Positions 51,721-61,006 of a stretch of 64,000 bases of DNA are shown one piece after another. Source of the stretch: Paraburkholderia unamae (GTDB taxonomy: Bacteria; Pseudomonadota; Gammaproteobacteria; Burkholderiales; Burkholderiaceae); contig NZ_QLSU01000015.1 in assembly GCF_003268775.1 (NCBI RefSeq), forward strand, positions 1-64,000, read 5' to 3'. A program made the position numbers and the translations under genes. The notes under the pieces are model-generated. The model did no database searches and was not told the origin of the DNA. It worked only from the letters and a program-made list of their open reading frames with translations. The first letter of the stretch is position 1. Every line of letters begins with the position of its first letter.

Positions 51721-53277
51721 TCAAACATGCGTGAGCGAGGCGCGCTCGCGCGGCGGCGCGCCATCTGCATTGCCATGCGGGCTGCCGTGGGTTTCGCCCG
51801 GATCGCGGCGCAGCGAGAGCGAGAGAATCGCTTCTTCGCTGTAGCCGTCGGGTTGCAGTTCGCCGCGGATGCGGCCGTCGCCCATCACGAGAATGCGGTC
51901 GCACAGGCCGATCAGCTCCTGATGCTCCGACGAGATCACGAGCACGGCCTTGCCGCGCTCGGCAAGCTGGTTGATGAGCGTGTAGATCTCGACTTTCGCG
52001 CCGACGTCCACGCCGCGCGTGGGTTCGTCGAGCATGATGAGATCGCCGTCGGCATGGAACCACTTCGCGAGCACGACTTTCTGCTGGTTGCCGCCCGAGA
52101 GCGTCGAGACGTCGGCGTCCATCGAGCGCGCCTTGATGCGCAGTGCGTCCATGAGCTGCGCGACGCTCTCGCGCTCGCGCCCGAAGGCGAGAAAGCCGCC
52201 CGGCGCGCTCACCGACTTGAGCGCCGCCAGCGTCGCATTGATGCGGATCGGCATCTTGAGCACCGCGCCCTGACCCTTGCGGTCCTCGGGCACGAAGCCA
52301 ATGCCCGCGCGCACCGCCGCGCGCGGCGAGCGGGCGTTCAGGCGACGGCCCTTGAGCTCGACCTCGCCCGCGTCGGCCCGGTCCGCGCCGAAAATCAGCC
52401 GCGCGACCTCGGTGCGCCCCGAGCCGATCAGGCCGCCCAGCCCCACCACCTCGCCCGCGCGCACTTCGAACGACACGCCGCGCACCGCGTCGCCGCGCGC
52501 GAGATCGCTCACCTTGAGCACGACCTCGCCGCGCGTGGCGTGCCGCTCGGGAAACAGCACCGAGAGCGGACGGCCCACCATCTTGCGGATCAGCTCGTCG
52601 CGCGTGAGATCGGCGGGCTTGACGGTGTCCACGCGCTTGCCGTCCTTGAGCACGGTGATGCGGTCGGCGATCGCGAACACTTCTTCGAGCCGGTGCGAGA
52701 TATAGACGATGCCCACGCCCCGCGCGCGCAGCGCCCGCACGATCTCCAGCAGGCGTTCGGCGTCCGAGGGCGCGAGCGCGGCGGTCGGCTCGTCGAGCAC
52801 GAGCAGCTTGAGCTCGCCGGACAGCGCCTTGGCGATCTCGATCACCTGGCACTGCGCGGCCGACAGCGTGCCGACGAGCGCCGCCGGATCGATCTCGAAC
52901 CCGAGGCTCTCGATCAGCGCGCGCGCTTTTTCGCGCAGGGTGCGCCAGTCGATCACGCGCGGCAACGCGCCGAGAAACACGTTCTCGGCCACCGAAAGAT
53001 CGGGGGCGAGCGCCGTTTCCTGATGAATCACGGCGATGCCCTCGGCGAGCGCGGCGTGGGGATTGCGCAGCACCATCTCGCGCCCCGCCACGCGTATGGC
53101 GCCGGCGTCGGGCTGATGGCCGCCGCCGATCACGCGCATGAGGGTCGACTTGCCCGCGCCGTTTTCGCCGACGAGCGCATGCACCTCGCCGCTCATCACG
53201 TCGAAGTCGATGTTCTCGATCGCGTGAATGCCGCCGAAGCGCTTGTCGATGCCCGTGAGCGCGATGAACGGAATCAT
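51721..53277 (-). CDS. Sugar ABC transporter ATP-binding protein (RbsA family, two ATPase domains)
   Basis: 518 residues. The first domain has Walker A GENGAGKSTL, signature LSAAQCQVIEIAKAL and Walker B LLVLDEPTAAL; the second has degenerate Walker A GLIGSGRTEVARL, signature LSGGNQQKVVLAKWF and Walker B LIMLDEPTRGV. This asymmetric tandem is typical of the RbsA/XylG/MglA family. GGAGAGAG precedes the ATG. The operon order is binding protein, ATPase, permease. Confidence 0.94.
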   Translation of the reverse strand: MIPFIALTGIDKRFGGIHAIENIDFDVMSGEVHALVGENGAGKSTLMRVIGGGHQPDAGAIRVAGREMVLRNPHAALAEGIAVIHQETALAPDLSVAENVFLGALPRVIDWRTLREKARALIESLGFEIDPAALVGTLSAAQCQVIEIAKALSGELKLLVLDEPTAALAPSDAERLLEIVRALRARGVGIVYISHRLEEVFAIADRITVLKDGKRVDTVKPADLTRDELIRKMVGRPLSVLFPERHATRGEVVLKVSDLARGDAVRGVSFEVRAGEVVGLGGLIGSGRTEVARLIFGADRADAGEVELKGRRLNARSPRAAVRAGIGFVPEDRKGQGAVLKMPIRINATLAALKSVSAPGGFLAFGRERESVAQLMDALRIKARSMDADVSTLSGGNQQKVVLAKWFHADGDLIMLDEPTRGVDVGAKVEIYTLINQLAERGKAVLVISSEHQELIGLCDRILVMGDGRIRGELQPDGYSEEAILSLSLRRDPGETHGSPHGNADGAPPRERASLTHV

Positions 53278-53373
53278 GTAACTCTCTCCAGTCGAACCGG
53301 CGCGCCGCCTTGTGCGCGGCGCGCCTTCGTCGTCAACAGCAAAAACGTTTCGTATGCCTTATAAACGGCGGCT

Positions 53374-54351
53374 TCAGAAGATCGCCTTCGGGTTGTAGAA
53401 CTTGTCGACATTGCCCCTGGAAATCGCCGCCGACGGCGTGTACGACACCTTCGGCACGTTCACGGCCTCGCCCTTCGCGGCCTTCACGCCGATGTCCACG
53501 GCCGTGCGCGCCACCAGCGCCGGGTCGTTGAGCGCGGTCACGCCGTACTTGCCCTGCTTGATGAGCGCGAGCGCTTCCTTCTGGCCGTCGGCGGCCGCCA
53601 CGAGCGTGATGCCCTGGCGGTTCGCGCTTTCGATCGCGCGGCGCGCGCCGAGCACCATGCTGTCGTTCTCGCCGAGCACCATGTTGATGTCCTTGTTGGC
53701 CACGAGCAGGTCTTCCATCGCCTTCAGGCCGCCTTCGTCGGACCAGTTGCCCCAGCCCTGGCCGACGATCTGCACGTTGGACTTGCCGGTCTTTTCGAGC
53801 TGCGCCTCGATGATCCCTTCGAGCACGCCGTCGCGGCGCTCCTTGCCCACCGGGTTGCCCTTCTCGCCCGAAATGAGCGCGATCTTCAGCGGCTTGTCGC
53901 CCATGTTGTCGACCACCCAGCGGCCCACCAGCGCGCCGTTCTGGCGATTGGACGACTGCACCAGCGTGAGGTAGTTGGCCTTCGGGTTGAGCGTGCTGTC
54001 GATCACCACGACCTTCACGCCCGCCGCGCTCGCGGCGTTCACCGCGCCCACCAGCGCCTCGGGGTCGGCCGGATCGATCACGAGCACTTTCACGCCGCGC
54101 GTGACGAGGTCCTCCACGTCGGCGATCTGCTTTTGCATCTTGCCCTGCGCGTCGGCCACGATCACGTCGGCGCCGAGCTCGCTTGCGCGCGCCTTCGCCG
54201 ATTCCATCGCGGCCGCGAAGTACGGCGCGTTGAGCACCTTCATCGAAACGCCGACCTTGAGCTTGTCCGCGGCGAACGCGGGTGCGGCGGCCACCATGCC
54301 GGCCGCGGCAAGCGCGGCGGCGCACATCAGCTTCTGCATGAGACGCGACAT
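53374..54351 (-). CDS. Periplasmic sugar-binding protein (RbsB family)
   Basis: 325 residues. A Sec signal (LMCAAALAAAGMVAAAPAFA) precedes the type I periplasmic-binding fold: DKLKVGVSMKVLNAPYFAAA, MESAKARASELGADVIVADA, VKVLVIDPADPEALVGAVNA, and later NMVLGENDSMVLGARRAIES. The ligand is a sugar, polyol or sugar acid of unknown identity. GGAGGAGAC before the ATG is an excellent ribosome site, in keeping with high expression. It follows the oxidase gene by 75 bases. Confidence 0.93.
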   Translation of the reverse strand: MSRLMQKLMCAAALAAAGMVAAAPAFAADKLKVGVSMKVLNAPYFAAAMESAKARASELGADVIVADAQGKMQKQIADVEDLVTRGVKVLVIDPADPEALVGAVNAASAAGVKVVVIDSTLNPKANYLTLVQSSNRQNGALVGRWVVDNMGDKPLKIALISGEKGNPVGKERRDGVLEGIIEAQLEKTGKSNVQIVGQGWGNWSDEGGLKAMEDLLVANKDINMVLGENDSMVLGARRAIESANRQGITLVAAADGQKEALALIKQGKYGVTALNDPALVARTAVDIGVKAAKGEAVNVPKVSYTPSAAISRGNVDKFYNPKAIF

Positions 54352-54426
54352 GTCTCCTCCTTATATAGGTGTGTCACGCGGTAAAACGGCACGCTGCGCG
54401 CGGTGCGCATCGGTGTGGCGTCAGGT

Positions 54427-55851
54427 TCATGACGCGAGCAACTTGCCGGGATTCAGGATGCCGAGCGGATCGAGCGCGGCCTTCACGGCGCGCATGGCGG
54501 CGAGTTCGGCCGGGCTGCGCGAGAGCGCGAGCACGTCGAGCTTCTTGGTGCCGATGCCATGCTCCGCAGACACCGAGCCGCCCATCTCGCCCGTCACGCC
54601 GTACACGGTGCGCTTGACTTCGGCGGCGGCGCTCGCGGGCCAGTCCGGCTGCTGCACGACGATGTGCAGATTGCCGTCGCCCAGATGCCCGTAAATGAGG
54701 ATCGTGGCGTCGGGCCACTGCGCGCGCAGGCGCTCGTCGCAGCGGCGCGCGGCCTCGCCCACATCGGCAATCGAAAAGCTCACGTCGAACGAGACGCGCC
54801 CCGGGATCAGGCGGTCGTACTCGCCGGGCGCGTCGCGAATCGCCCAGAACGCGGCGGCGTGCGTTTCATTGGCCGCGAGCGCGGCGTCTTCGAGCGTGCC
54901 CGCTTCGAGCATGTCGGCGAGGAACGTTTCGAACGCGGCGTTCTGGCTTTCCGGCTCGGCGCCGCTGCTTTCGAGCAGCACATAGAACGCGTGACGCCCG
55001 GCAAGCGGCGCGCGCAGTTCGGGCAGGCGCGAGAGCACGAAGTCGTAATAGCCCGGCCACATCACTTCGAAGGCGGAAACACCGGCGGGCAAGCGCTCCT
55101 GCGCGAGCCGCAGCAGCGTCGTGACGCTCGCGTAGTCGGGCACGCCGCACCATGCGGTGGAAACGGCGCGGGGCTTCGGGCGCAGCCGCAGCACGGCGCG
55201 CGTGATGACGCCGAGCGTGCCTTCGCTGCCGATCAGCAGATTGCGCAGGTCGTAGCCCGTGTTGTTCTTGATCATCTTGCGCAGGCCGCCCACCACGCTG
55301 CCGTCCGCGAGCACGGCCTCCACGTCGAGCGCCTGCTCGCGCATCATGCCGTAGCGGATCACGCGGTTGCCGCCCGCGTTGGTCGCGAGATTGCCGCCGA
55401 TGGTGGCGCTGCCGCGCGCGCCCAGGTCGAGGGGGAACATGAAACCCGCGGCGTCGGCGGCTTCCTGCACGGTTTGCAGCGGCACGCCCGCCTGCACCGT
55501 CATGGTCGCGCTCACCGGATCGATCTCCTCGATCGCATTCATCAACTCGAGGCTCAACGCCACCTCGCCGCCCAGCAGGCACGCGCCGCCCGCTAGGCCG
55601 CTCAAGCCGCCCTGGGTCACCACCGGCTGAGCGTGCGCATGGCAGATGCGCAGCGCCGTGGCCGCCTGTTCGGTCGTGCGCGGACGCACGAGCGCAATGG
55701 GCTCGGCGCACGGCATGCGGCTCGAATCGGCGTGGCTGCGGCCCGCGAACTCCGCCGGCAGGCTCACCACAGCCGCGCCAAGCGCCTCGCGCAAGGCTTC
55801 CACCACGGGTGCGCCTGCTGCGGCGCTCGCCCGATGAGCACTTTCCTGCAT
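54427..55851 (-). CDS. FAD-linked oxidase (GlcD/D-lactate dehydrogenase type)
   Basis: 474 residues. The PP-loop FAD domain reads PIALVRPRTTEQAATALRIC, VVTQGGLSGLAGGACLLGGE, then GNLATNAGGNRVIRYGMMRE and LIGSEGTLGVITRAVLRLRP; the C-terminal domain has IYGHLGDGNLHIVVQ (metal/substrate histidines) and VSAEHGIGTKKL. It should oxidise a 2-hydroxyacid to a 2-oxoacid, feeding electrons to an acceptor. AGGAGGCAAGC precedes the ATG at 55851; the ATG at 55977 is rejected because it lies in the control region. It is the first leftward gene of the catabolic locus. Confidence 0.9.
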   Translation of the reverse strand: MQESAHRASAAAGAPVVEALREALGAAVVSLPAEFAGRSHADSSRMPCAEPIALVRPRTTEQAATALRICHAHAQPVVTQGGLSGLAGGACLLGGEVALSLELMNAIEEIDPVSATMTVQAGVPLQTVQEAADAAGFMFPLDLGARGSATIGGNLATNAGGNRVIRYGMMREQALDVEAVLADGSVVGGLRKMIKNNTGYDLRNLLIGSEGTLGVITRAVLRLRPKPRAVSTAWCGVPDYASVTTLLRLAQERLPAGVSAFEVMWPGYYDFVLSRLPELRAPLAGRHAFYVLLESSGAEPESQNAAFETFLADMLEAGTLEDAALAANETHAAAFWAIRDAPGEYDRLIPGRVSFDVSFSIADVGEAARRCDERLRAQWPDATILIYGHLGDGNLHIVVQQPDWPASAAAEVKRTVYGVTGEMGGSVSAEHGIGTKKLDVLALSRSPAELAAMRAVKAALDPLGILNPGKLLAS

Positions 55852-55925
55852 GCTTGCCTCCTGCTTTTTTTCGTGTCGCCTCACCAGCCGTGAAGCGTGG
55901 GTTATTCGAATGGAAACGATAGTAA

Positions 55926-56021
55926 CACTACCATTAGTGAAGTGAAAATAACGATATTCCTCGGTATAAACCCGCATAGTCGTTTGTTTCGCAAACTATA
56001 TCATCACAAACGCTAACGTTT
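55926..56021. promoter_or_regulatory. Divergent control region with three inverted repeats
   Basis: CACTA-ccat-TAGTG (55926-55939), GTTTG-tttcg-CAAAC (55982-55996) and AAACG-ctaa-CGTTT (56008-56021) lie in the AT-rich 200 bases between the leftward oxidase and rightward isomerase genes. The last two share AAAC/GTTT arms and centres 26 bases apart. They are good candidates for RpiR operators controlling both arms. Confidence 0.5.
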
Positions 56022-56061
56022 AGAAAGCTACACGAACCCAACTTCGAGGGAGATGAAAGCG

Positions 56062-56706
56062 ATGCAATGGCCCGAACCGCGTTCGTTCGACGTGGATCTG
56101 GCGACCGGCCTGATGGCCGGCACCGGTTCGCATTACCAGAAACGCCTGGGCGATCTCGCCGGGCTTTACGCCGACGCGCGCGCCTTCGAGGCGCTCGCGG
56201 CCTCGCGCGGCGACGAAGTCGTCTATGAAGTCACCGATCACCGGCCCAACGCGAACCCGGGCGACCTCATCACGGGCGTGACCCGCATGGGCGCGGGCAA
56301 GGTGGGCGACGAGTTCTTCATGACGCGCGGCCACATTCACGCGAACGTGGACCGGCCGGAGCTGTACTTCGGCTTGAAGGGCCACGGGCTGATGCTGATG
56401 GAAGCGCCCGACGGCGAAACGCGCACCGTCGAGATCCGCGCGAACACGGTGTGCTATGTGCCGCCGCGCTGGATTCACCGCTCCGTGAACCTGGGCGAAA
56501 GCGACTTCGTGATGCTGTTCTGCTACCCCGCCGACTCGGGCCAGGACTACGCGATCATCGAGCGCTCGAACGGCATGCGCACGCGCATCGTCGACGACGG
56601 CCAGGGCGGCTGGAAGCGCGCCTCCAATCCCGCCTGGCGCGCGCGCACGCATGCCGAGATCGACGCGCTGCTCGCGTCCCACACTGAAATGGAGCAGGCA
56701 CGATGA
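56062..56706 (+). CDS. Cupin-type glucose-6-phosphate isomerase
   Basis: 214 residues. The cupin barrel includes FFMTRGHIHANVDRPELYFG, whose two His with the later Glu (PELYFG) and His (PRWIHRSVN) bind the metal, and GHGLMLMEAPDG. This is the metal-dependent phosphoglucose isomerase family, unrelated to classic Pgi and mainly archaeal, with a few bacterial members. It converts an aldose phosphate to a ketose phosphate. The ATG at 56062 lies 9 bases after GAGGGAG; the ATG at 56053 abuts it. Its stop overlaps the next start (ATGA), so the genes are coupled. Confidence 0.88.
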   Translation: MQWPEPRSFDVDLATGLMAGTGSHYQKRLGDLAGLYADARAFEALAASRGDEVVYEVTDHRPNANPGDLITGVTRMGAGKVGDEFFMTRGHIHANVDRPELYFGLKGHGLMLMEAPDGETRTVEIRANTVCYVPPRWIHRSVNLGESDFVMLFCYPADSGQDYAIIERSNGMRTRIVDDGQGGWKRASNPAWRARTHAEIDALLASHTEMEQAR

Positions 56707-57671
56707 GCTACGCCGCCGCCACGAAACCGACCTTCTACTTCATCGGCGTGACCACCGCGCAAAGCTCGATCATGCGCGTGTTCCCCGCGTGGGCGCGCCA
56801 TCTCGGGCTCGGCGACGTCGAGATGAAAGGCATCGACTTCGCGCCGCACGCAAGCGCCGAGGCGTATCGCGAAGCGGTGGCGTTCATTCGCCGCGACCCG
56901 CTCTCGCTCGGCGCGCTCGTCACCACGCACAAGATCGATCTGTACGCCGCGTGCCAGGATCTCTTCGACGAGATCGACCCGCATGCACGCATCATGGGCG
57001 AAACGAGCTGCCTCTCGAAACGCGACGGCAAGTTCGTGTGCCACGCGAAAGATCCGATCACGTCCGGCTTCTCGCTCGACGGCTTCCTGCCGCCCGGGCA
57101 TTTCGCGCGCACGGGCGCCGAAGTGTTTTCGATGGGCGCGGGCGGCTCGACCATCGCGCTCACCTGGCATCTGATGCAGCAAAGCCGAGGCGCGAACCGG
57201 CCCTCGCGCGTGATCGTCTCGAACCGTTCGGGCGCGCGTCTGGAGGAAATCGAGCGCATCCACCGCGAGCTCGATCTGGGCGTGCCGTGCGAGTACGTGA
57301 TTGCGCCGCGCCCGGAGGACAACGACGCCGTGCTCGCGCGCCTGCAACCCGGCGCGCTCGTGATCAACGCCACCGGCCTTGGCAAGGACGCGCCGGGTTC
57401 GCCGCTCACCGACGCCGCGCGCTTTCCCGAACGCGCCATCGCCTGGGACCTGAACTATCGTGGCAACCTCGTGTTCCTCGATCAGGCGCGCGCGCAGCAG
57501 GACGCGCGGCAGTTGCAGGTCGAGGACGGCTGGACCTATTTCATTTACGGCTGGACGCGGGTGATAGCCGAGGTGTTTCATATCGACATTCCGACGCACG
57601 GCCCGGCTTTCGATGACATCTGCCGGATCGCCGCGGCAGCGGGCAAGCCGCAAGCGACGCAGCCGGCGTAA
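56703..57671 (+). CDS. Shikimate dehydrogenase-like (AroE family) oxidoreductase
   Basis: 322 residues. The AroE fold is recognisable: FYFIGVTTAQSSIMRVFPAW replaces the usual N-terminal substrate loop, LGALVTTHKIDLY carries the catalytic Lys position, and EVFSMGAGGSTIALTWHL is the nucleotide loop. Late VINATGLGKDAPGSPL and AWDLNYRGNLVFLDQA fit. The substrate-binding serines of true shikimate enzymes are not obvious, and the context is sugar catabolism, so it probably oxidises another cyclic or linear polyol. It overlaps the isomerase gene by 4 bases. Confidence 0.85.
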   Translation: MSYAAATKPTFYFIGVTTAQSSIMRVFPAWARHLGLGDVEMKGIDFAPHASAEAYREAVAFIRRDPLSLGALVTTHKIDLYAACQDLFDEIDPHARIMGETSCLSKRDGKFVCHAKDPITSGFSLDGFLPPGHFARTGAEVFSMGAGGSTIALTWHLMQQSRGANRPSRVIVSNRSGARLEEIERIHRELDLGVPCEYVIAPRPEDNDAVLARLQPGALVINATGLGKDAPGSPLTDAARFPERAIAWDLNYRGNLVFLDQARAQQDARQLQVEDGWTYFIYGWTRVIAEVFHIDIPTHGPAFDDICRIAAAAGKPQATQPA

Positions 57672-57735
57672 GCGCAGCCGCCAGCCGCATGAACGCGCGC
57701 TGGCGCACTCATTCACTCCATTCGAAGGACCGACG

Positions 57736-58509
57736 ATGTATCTCGACAAATTCCGCCTGGACGGCAAGCTCGCCGTGGTGACGGGGGCCGCGCGCGGGAT
57801 CGGCTATGCGATCGCCGATGCGCTCACGCAGGCAGGCGCCCGCGTGGTGCTCACGGACATGGATCAGGGCGCGCTCGACGAAGCCGTGAGCAAGCTCGCG
57901 GCAACGGGCGCGCAGGTCGAAGGCGAACGGCTCGACGTGACCGACGTGGCTGCCGTGCAGCGCGTGCACGACGCCGTGATCGCGCGCCACGGCCGCGTGG
58001 ACGTGCTCGTGAACAACGCGGGCATCGCCATCTCGAACCATCCCGCCGAAACCATGACCGACGAGGTGTGGGGCCGCGTGATCGACGTGAATCTGAACGG
58101 CGTGTTCCGCTGCTGCCGCGCGTTCGGCAAGAGCATGCTGGCGCACGGCGGCGGCAGCATCGTGAACGTGGGCTCGATGTCGGGCTTCATCGTGAACCGG
58201 CCGCAGGAGCAGGCGAACTACAACGCGTCGAAGGCGGGCGTGCATCACCTCACGCGCTCGCTCGCCGCCGAATGGGGCGCGCGCGGCGTGCGCGTGAACG
58301 CCGTGGCGCCCACCTATATCGACACGGAAATGAACAAGTACGTGTACGAAGACGAGGAGATGTATCGCCACTGGGTGGGCGGCACGCCGATGAACCGGCT
58401 GGGCCGCGTGGACGAAGTGGCCTCGGTCGTGCTGTTTCTCGCCAGCGAAGCCGCGAGCCTGATGACCGGCTCGATCGTGCTCGCCGACGGCGGCTACGTG
58501 TGCTGGTAA
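57736..58509 (+). CDS. SDR family oxidoreductase
   Basis: 257 residues. GAARGIG (nucleotide loop), NNAGIAIS, Ser in VGSMSGFIVN and YNASK are complete; VAPTYIDTEMN and SIVLADGGYVCW at the end fit polyol dehydrogenases. It is distinct from the SDRs at 48857 and 62822. A ribosome site (GAAGGACC) precedes the ATG at 57736. It ends 2 bases before the lactonase gene, so the two are probably translated together. Confidence 0.92.
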   Translation: MYLDKFRLDGKLAVVTGAARGIGYAIADALTQAGARVVLTDMDQGALDEAVSKLAATGAQVEGERLDVTDVAAVQRVHDAVIARHGRVDVLVNNAGIAISNHPAETMTDEVWGRVIDVNLNGVFRCCRAFGKSMLAHGGGSIVNVGSMSGFIVNRPQEQANYNASKAGVHHLTRSLAAEWGARGVRVNAVAPTYIDTEMNKYVYEDEEMYRHWVGGTPMNRLGRVDEVASVVLFLASEAASLMTGSIVLADGGYVCW

Positions 58510-58511
58510 GC

Positions 58512-59426
58512 ATGAGCGCCGCGCGTCTTTCCATCGACGTCGAGACCTTCGAGATGCCGCTCGCGGCGCGTCTGGCCGCGCCGCCGGCGCATGCGCCCGT
58601 CGCCGCCGCCGACGTCGCGCTCTACTGGCTCGGCCAGGCGGGCTTCGTGATCGAGGGCGCGGGCTTGCGCGTCCTGATCGACCCGTATCTTTCCGATTCG
58701 CTCGCGCGCAAGTATCGCGGCGCGCGCTATGCGCACGAGCGCATGATGGCCGCGCCGATCGCACCCGAGGATCTGGAGCACGTGGACCTCGTGCTGTGCA
58801 CGCATCGTCACACCGACCACATGGACCCCGACACGCTGCAACCGCTCGCGCGGCGCTTTCCGGGGCTGCGTTTCGTGGTGCCCGCGGCCACGCTCGACGA
58901 AGCGGTGAAGCGCTGCGGCGTGGAGGCCTCGCGCCTGATCGCCGTGAACGCGGGCGAGCGCGTGCAGCCGCTCGCCGACGTGCCGGAACTCAGCGTCGCG
59001 CCCCTCGCCTCGGCGCACGAAACGCTCGACATCGACGCGCAGGGGCGGCACCCGTGGCTCGGCTACGTGGTCGAGATTGCCGGGGTGCGCATTTATCATT
59101 CGGGCGACTGCGTGCCCTACCCTGGCCTCACCGCGAACGTGGCCGCGCTCGCGCCGCATGTCGCGCTGCTGCCCGTGAACGGGCGCGACGCCGAGCGCAG
59201 CGGCAACGGCGTGCCGGGCAACTTCACGCTCGACGAAGCGGTGACGCTCGCGAAAGGCTCGGGCGTACGCGTGATGATCGCGCATCATCATGGTCTCTTC
59301 GACTTCAACACGATCGCGCCGGGCGAGATCGACGCGCGCATTGTCGAGGAGCGCGGCGCGCTGGCGCTCTACCGCGCGCGCACGCAATGCGCGTGGCGCG
59401 TGCGGACTCAAGCGGGCAGCGCCTGA
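58512..59426 (+). CDS. UlaG-like metallo-beta-lactamase fold lactonase
   Basis: 304 residues. LYWLGQAGFVIEGAGLRVLI, DPYLSDSL, the metal motif THRHTDHMD (H-x-H-x-D-H), IYHSGDCVPYPGL and VMIAHHHGLFDFNT form the UlaG (L-ascorbate-6-phosphate lactonase) pattern. It is cytoplasmic, with no signal. In this context it probably opens a sugar lactone made by one of the dehydrogenases. It starts 2 bases after the preceding SDR stop. Confidence 0.88.
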   Translation: MSAARLSIDVETFEMPLAARLAAPPAHAPVAAADVALYWLGQAGFVIEGAGLRVLIDPYLSDSLARKYRGARYAHERMMAAPIAPEDLEHVDLVLCTHRHTDHMDPDTLQPLARRFPGLRFVVPAATLDEAVKRCGVEASRLIAVNAGERVQPLADVPELSVAPLASAHETLDIDAQGRHPWLGYVVEIAGVRIYHSGDCVPYPGLTANVAALAPHVALLPVNGRDAERSGNGVPGNFTLDEAVTLAKGSGVRVMIAHHHGLFDFNTIAPGEIDARIVEERGALALYRARTQCAWRVRTQAGSA

Positions 59427-59488
59427 AAGAAGCCACTGCGCGAGGCAACTGAACAAGGATATTCCCCACGACGATGGGACAAGCAAAC

Positions 59489-61006
59489 ATGGAGACAACC
59501 TATCTGGCGATCGACGTGGGCACCGGCAGCGTGCGCGCCGCGCTCGTCGATGCGAGCGGCACGATCCGCCGCCTTGCCGCGCGCGAGCACGAGCAGATCG
59601 TGCCACGCTATGGCTGGTCCGAGCAACGGCCGCTCGACTGGTGGGCGGGCGCGGTGCACGCGATCCGCGAGGTGCTGGCGGCCGAGCCGGGCGCGGCGCA
59701 GCACATCGCCGCGATCTGCGCCTGCGGACAGATGCACGCCACCGTGCTCGTCGACGCCGACGGCGAACTCACGCGCGAGACCGCGCCGCTCTGGAACGAC
59801 AAGCGCGCCGCCGGGCAGGTCGAAGCGTTTCGCGCGCGCCACGGCAGCGGCCCCGACGCGCACGCCTGGCTCGCGCGCACCGCGAATCCGGCCACGCCCG
59901 CATGGCCCGGCTTCAAGCTCCAGTGGATTCGCGAGTACGAGCGCGACGCCTACGAGCGCGCCACGACCGTATTCATGCCGAAGGACTACGTGAACTTCCG
60001 GCTCACCGGCGAGCGCGCGTGCGACTGGAGCGACGCCTCGATGACCTTCCTGATGGACCCGCAAACGCGCGGGTGGTCGCCGGTCATGCTCGATGCGCTC
60101 GGTCTGGACGCGCGCAAGCTGCCGCCCATCCGCGCGCCGCACGAGTTGCTCGGCGCGGTCACGAAGGCGGCCGCGCAGGCTACCGGTCTGCGCGAAGGCA
60201 CGCCCGTGCTGGTGGGCGCGGCCGACTATCCAGCCTCGGTGCTGGGCTCGGGCGTGCATGAGAGCGGCCTCGCCTCGGACATCACGGGCACCTCGTCGAT
60301 CATCACCGTGATTGCCGACACGCCCATGCTGCACCCGGAGGTCTCGAACGTCGCGACCTGCGAGGGCTTGTGGGGCCGCTTCACGCTGCTCGACTCGGGC
60401 GGCGACGCCATGCGCTGGGCGCGCCGCGCGTTCCACGAAAACGCCCTCTCGTACGAGGACGTCGCGCGCAAGGCCGCCGAAGCGCCGGTGGGCGCCGAGG
60501 GCCTTTTCTTCCTGCCGTACCTCACCGGCGAGCGGCTGGGCGCGCAGCCGAACTCGCGCGCGCAGTTCTTCGGCATCGCGGCGCGCCACGGCCTCGCGCA
60601 CCTGCACCGCGCGGTGCTCGAAGGCGTGGCCTTCGGCGTGCGCCGCCACATGGCGATGATCCAGCCCGCGGGCGTGGCGATCGAGCGGCTGGTGGCGGCG
60701 AGCGGCGGCGCGAAGGCCGCGTTGTGGCTCGACATCAAGGCCAGCATGTACCGCACGCCGGTGCTCGTGCCCGCCGAGGTCGAATGCGGCGTGATGGGTT
60801 GCGCGCTGCTCGCGGCCACCGCCACCGGCCAGTTCGCGACGCTCGGCGACGCCGTGCGCCGTTTCGTGCGCTTCGCGCGCGAGGTGCAGCCCGACCCGCG
60901 CGCCGCCGACACCTACGACCGCATGATGCCGATCTTCGAGCGCCTCTATACGCACTCGCAGCAGTTCTACGACGACCTCGACCGACTCGCGGGAGACCAC
61001 GCATGA
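59489..61006 (+). CDS. FGGY family carbohydrate kinase (xylulokinase-like)
   Basis: 505 residues. TYLAIDVGTGSVRAALVDAS (phosphate 1 loop), ICACGQMHATVLVDADGE, WNDKRAAGQV and the second-lobe SDITGTSSIITVIADTP, EGVAFGVRRHMAMIQ, ASGGAKAALWLDIKASMYRT make the FGGY fold plain. It phosphorylates a ketose or polyol with ATP. The ATG at 59489 has GGGAC nine bases before; an in-frame ATG at 59474 adds five residues. The stop overlaps the next start (ATGA at 61003). Confidence 0.92.
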   Translation: METTYLAIDVGTGSVRAALVDASGTIRRLAAREHEQIVPRYGWSEQRPLDWWAGAVHAIREVLAAEPGAAQHIAAICACGQMHATVLVDADGELTRETAPLWNDKRAAGQVEAFRARHGSGPDAHAWLARTANPATPAWPGFKLQWIREYERDAYERATTVFMPKDYVNFRLTGERACDWSDASMTFLMDPQTRGWSPVMLDALGLDARKLPPIRAPHELLGAVTKAAAQATGLREGTPVLVGAADYPASVLGSGVHESGLASDITGTSSIITVIADTPMLHPEVSNVATCEGLWGRFTLLDSGGDAMRWARRAFHENALSYEDVARKAAEAPVGAEGLFFLPYLTGERLGAQPNSRAQFFGIAARHGLAHLHRAVLEGVAFGVRRHMAMIQPAGVAIERLVAASGGAKAALWLDIKASMYRTPVLVPAEVECGVMGCALLAATATGQFATLGDAVRRFVRFAREVQPDPRAADTYDRMMPIFERLYTHSQQFYDDLDRLAGDHA

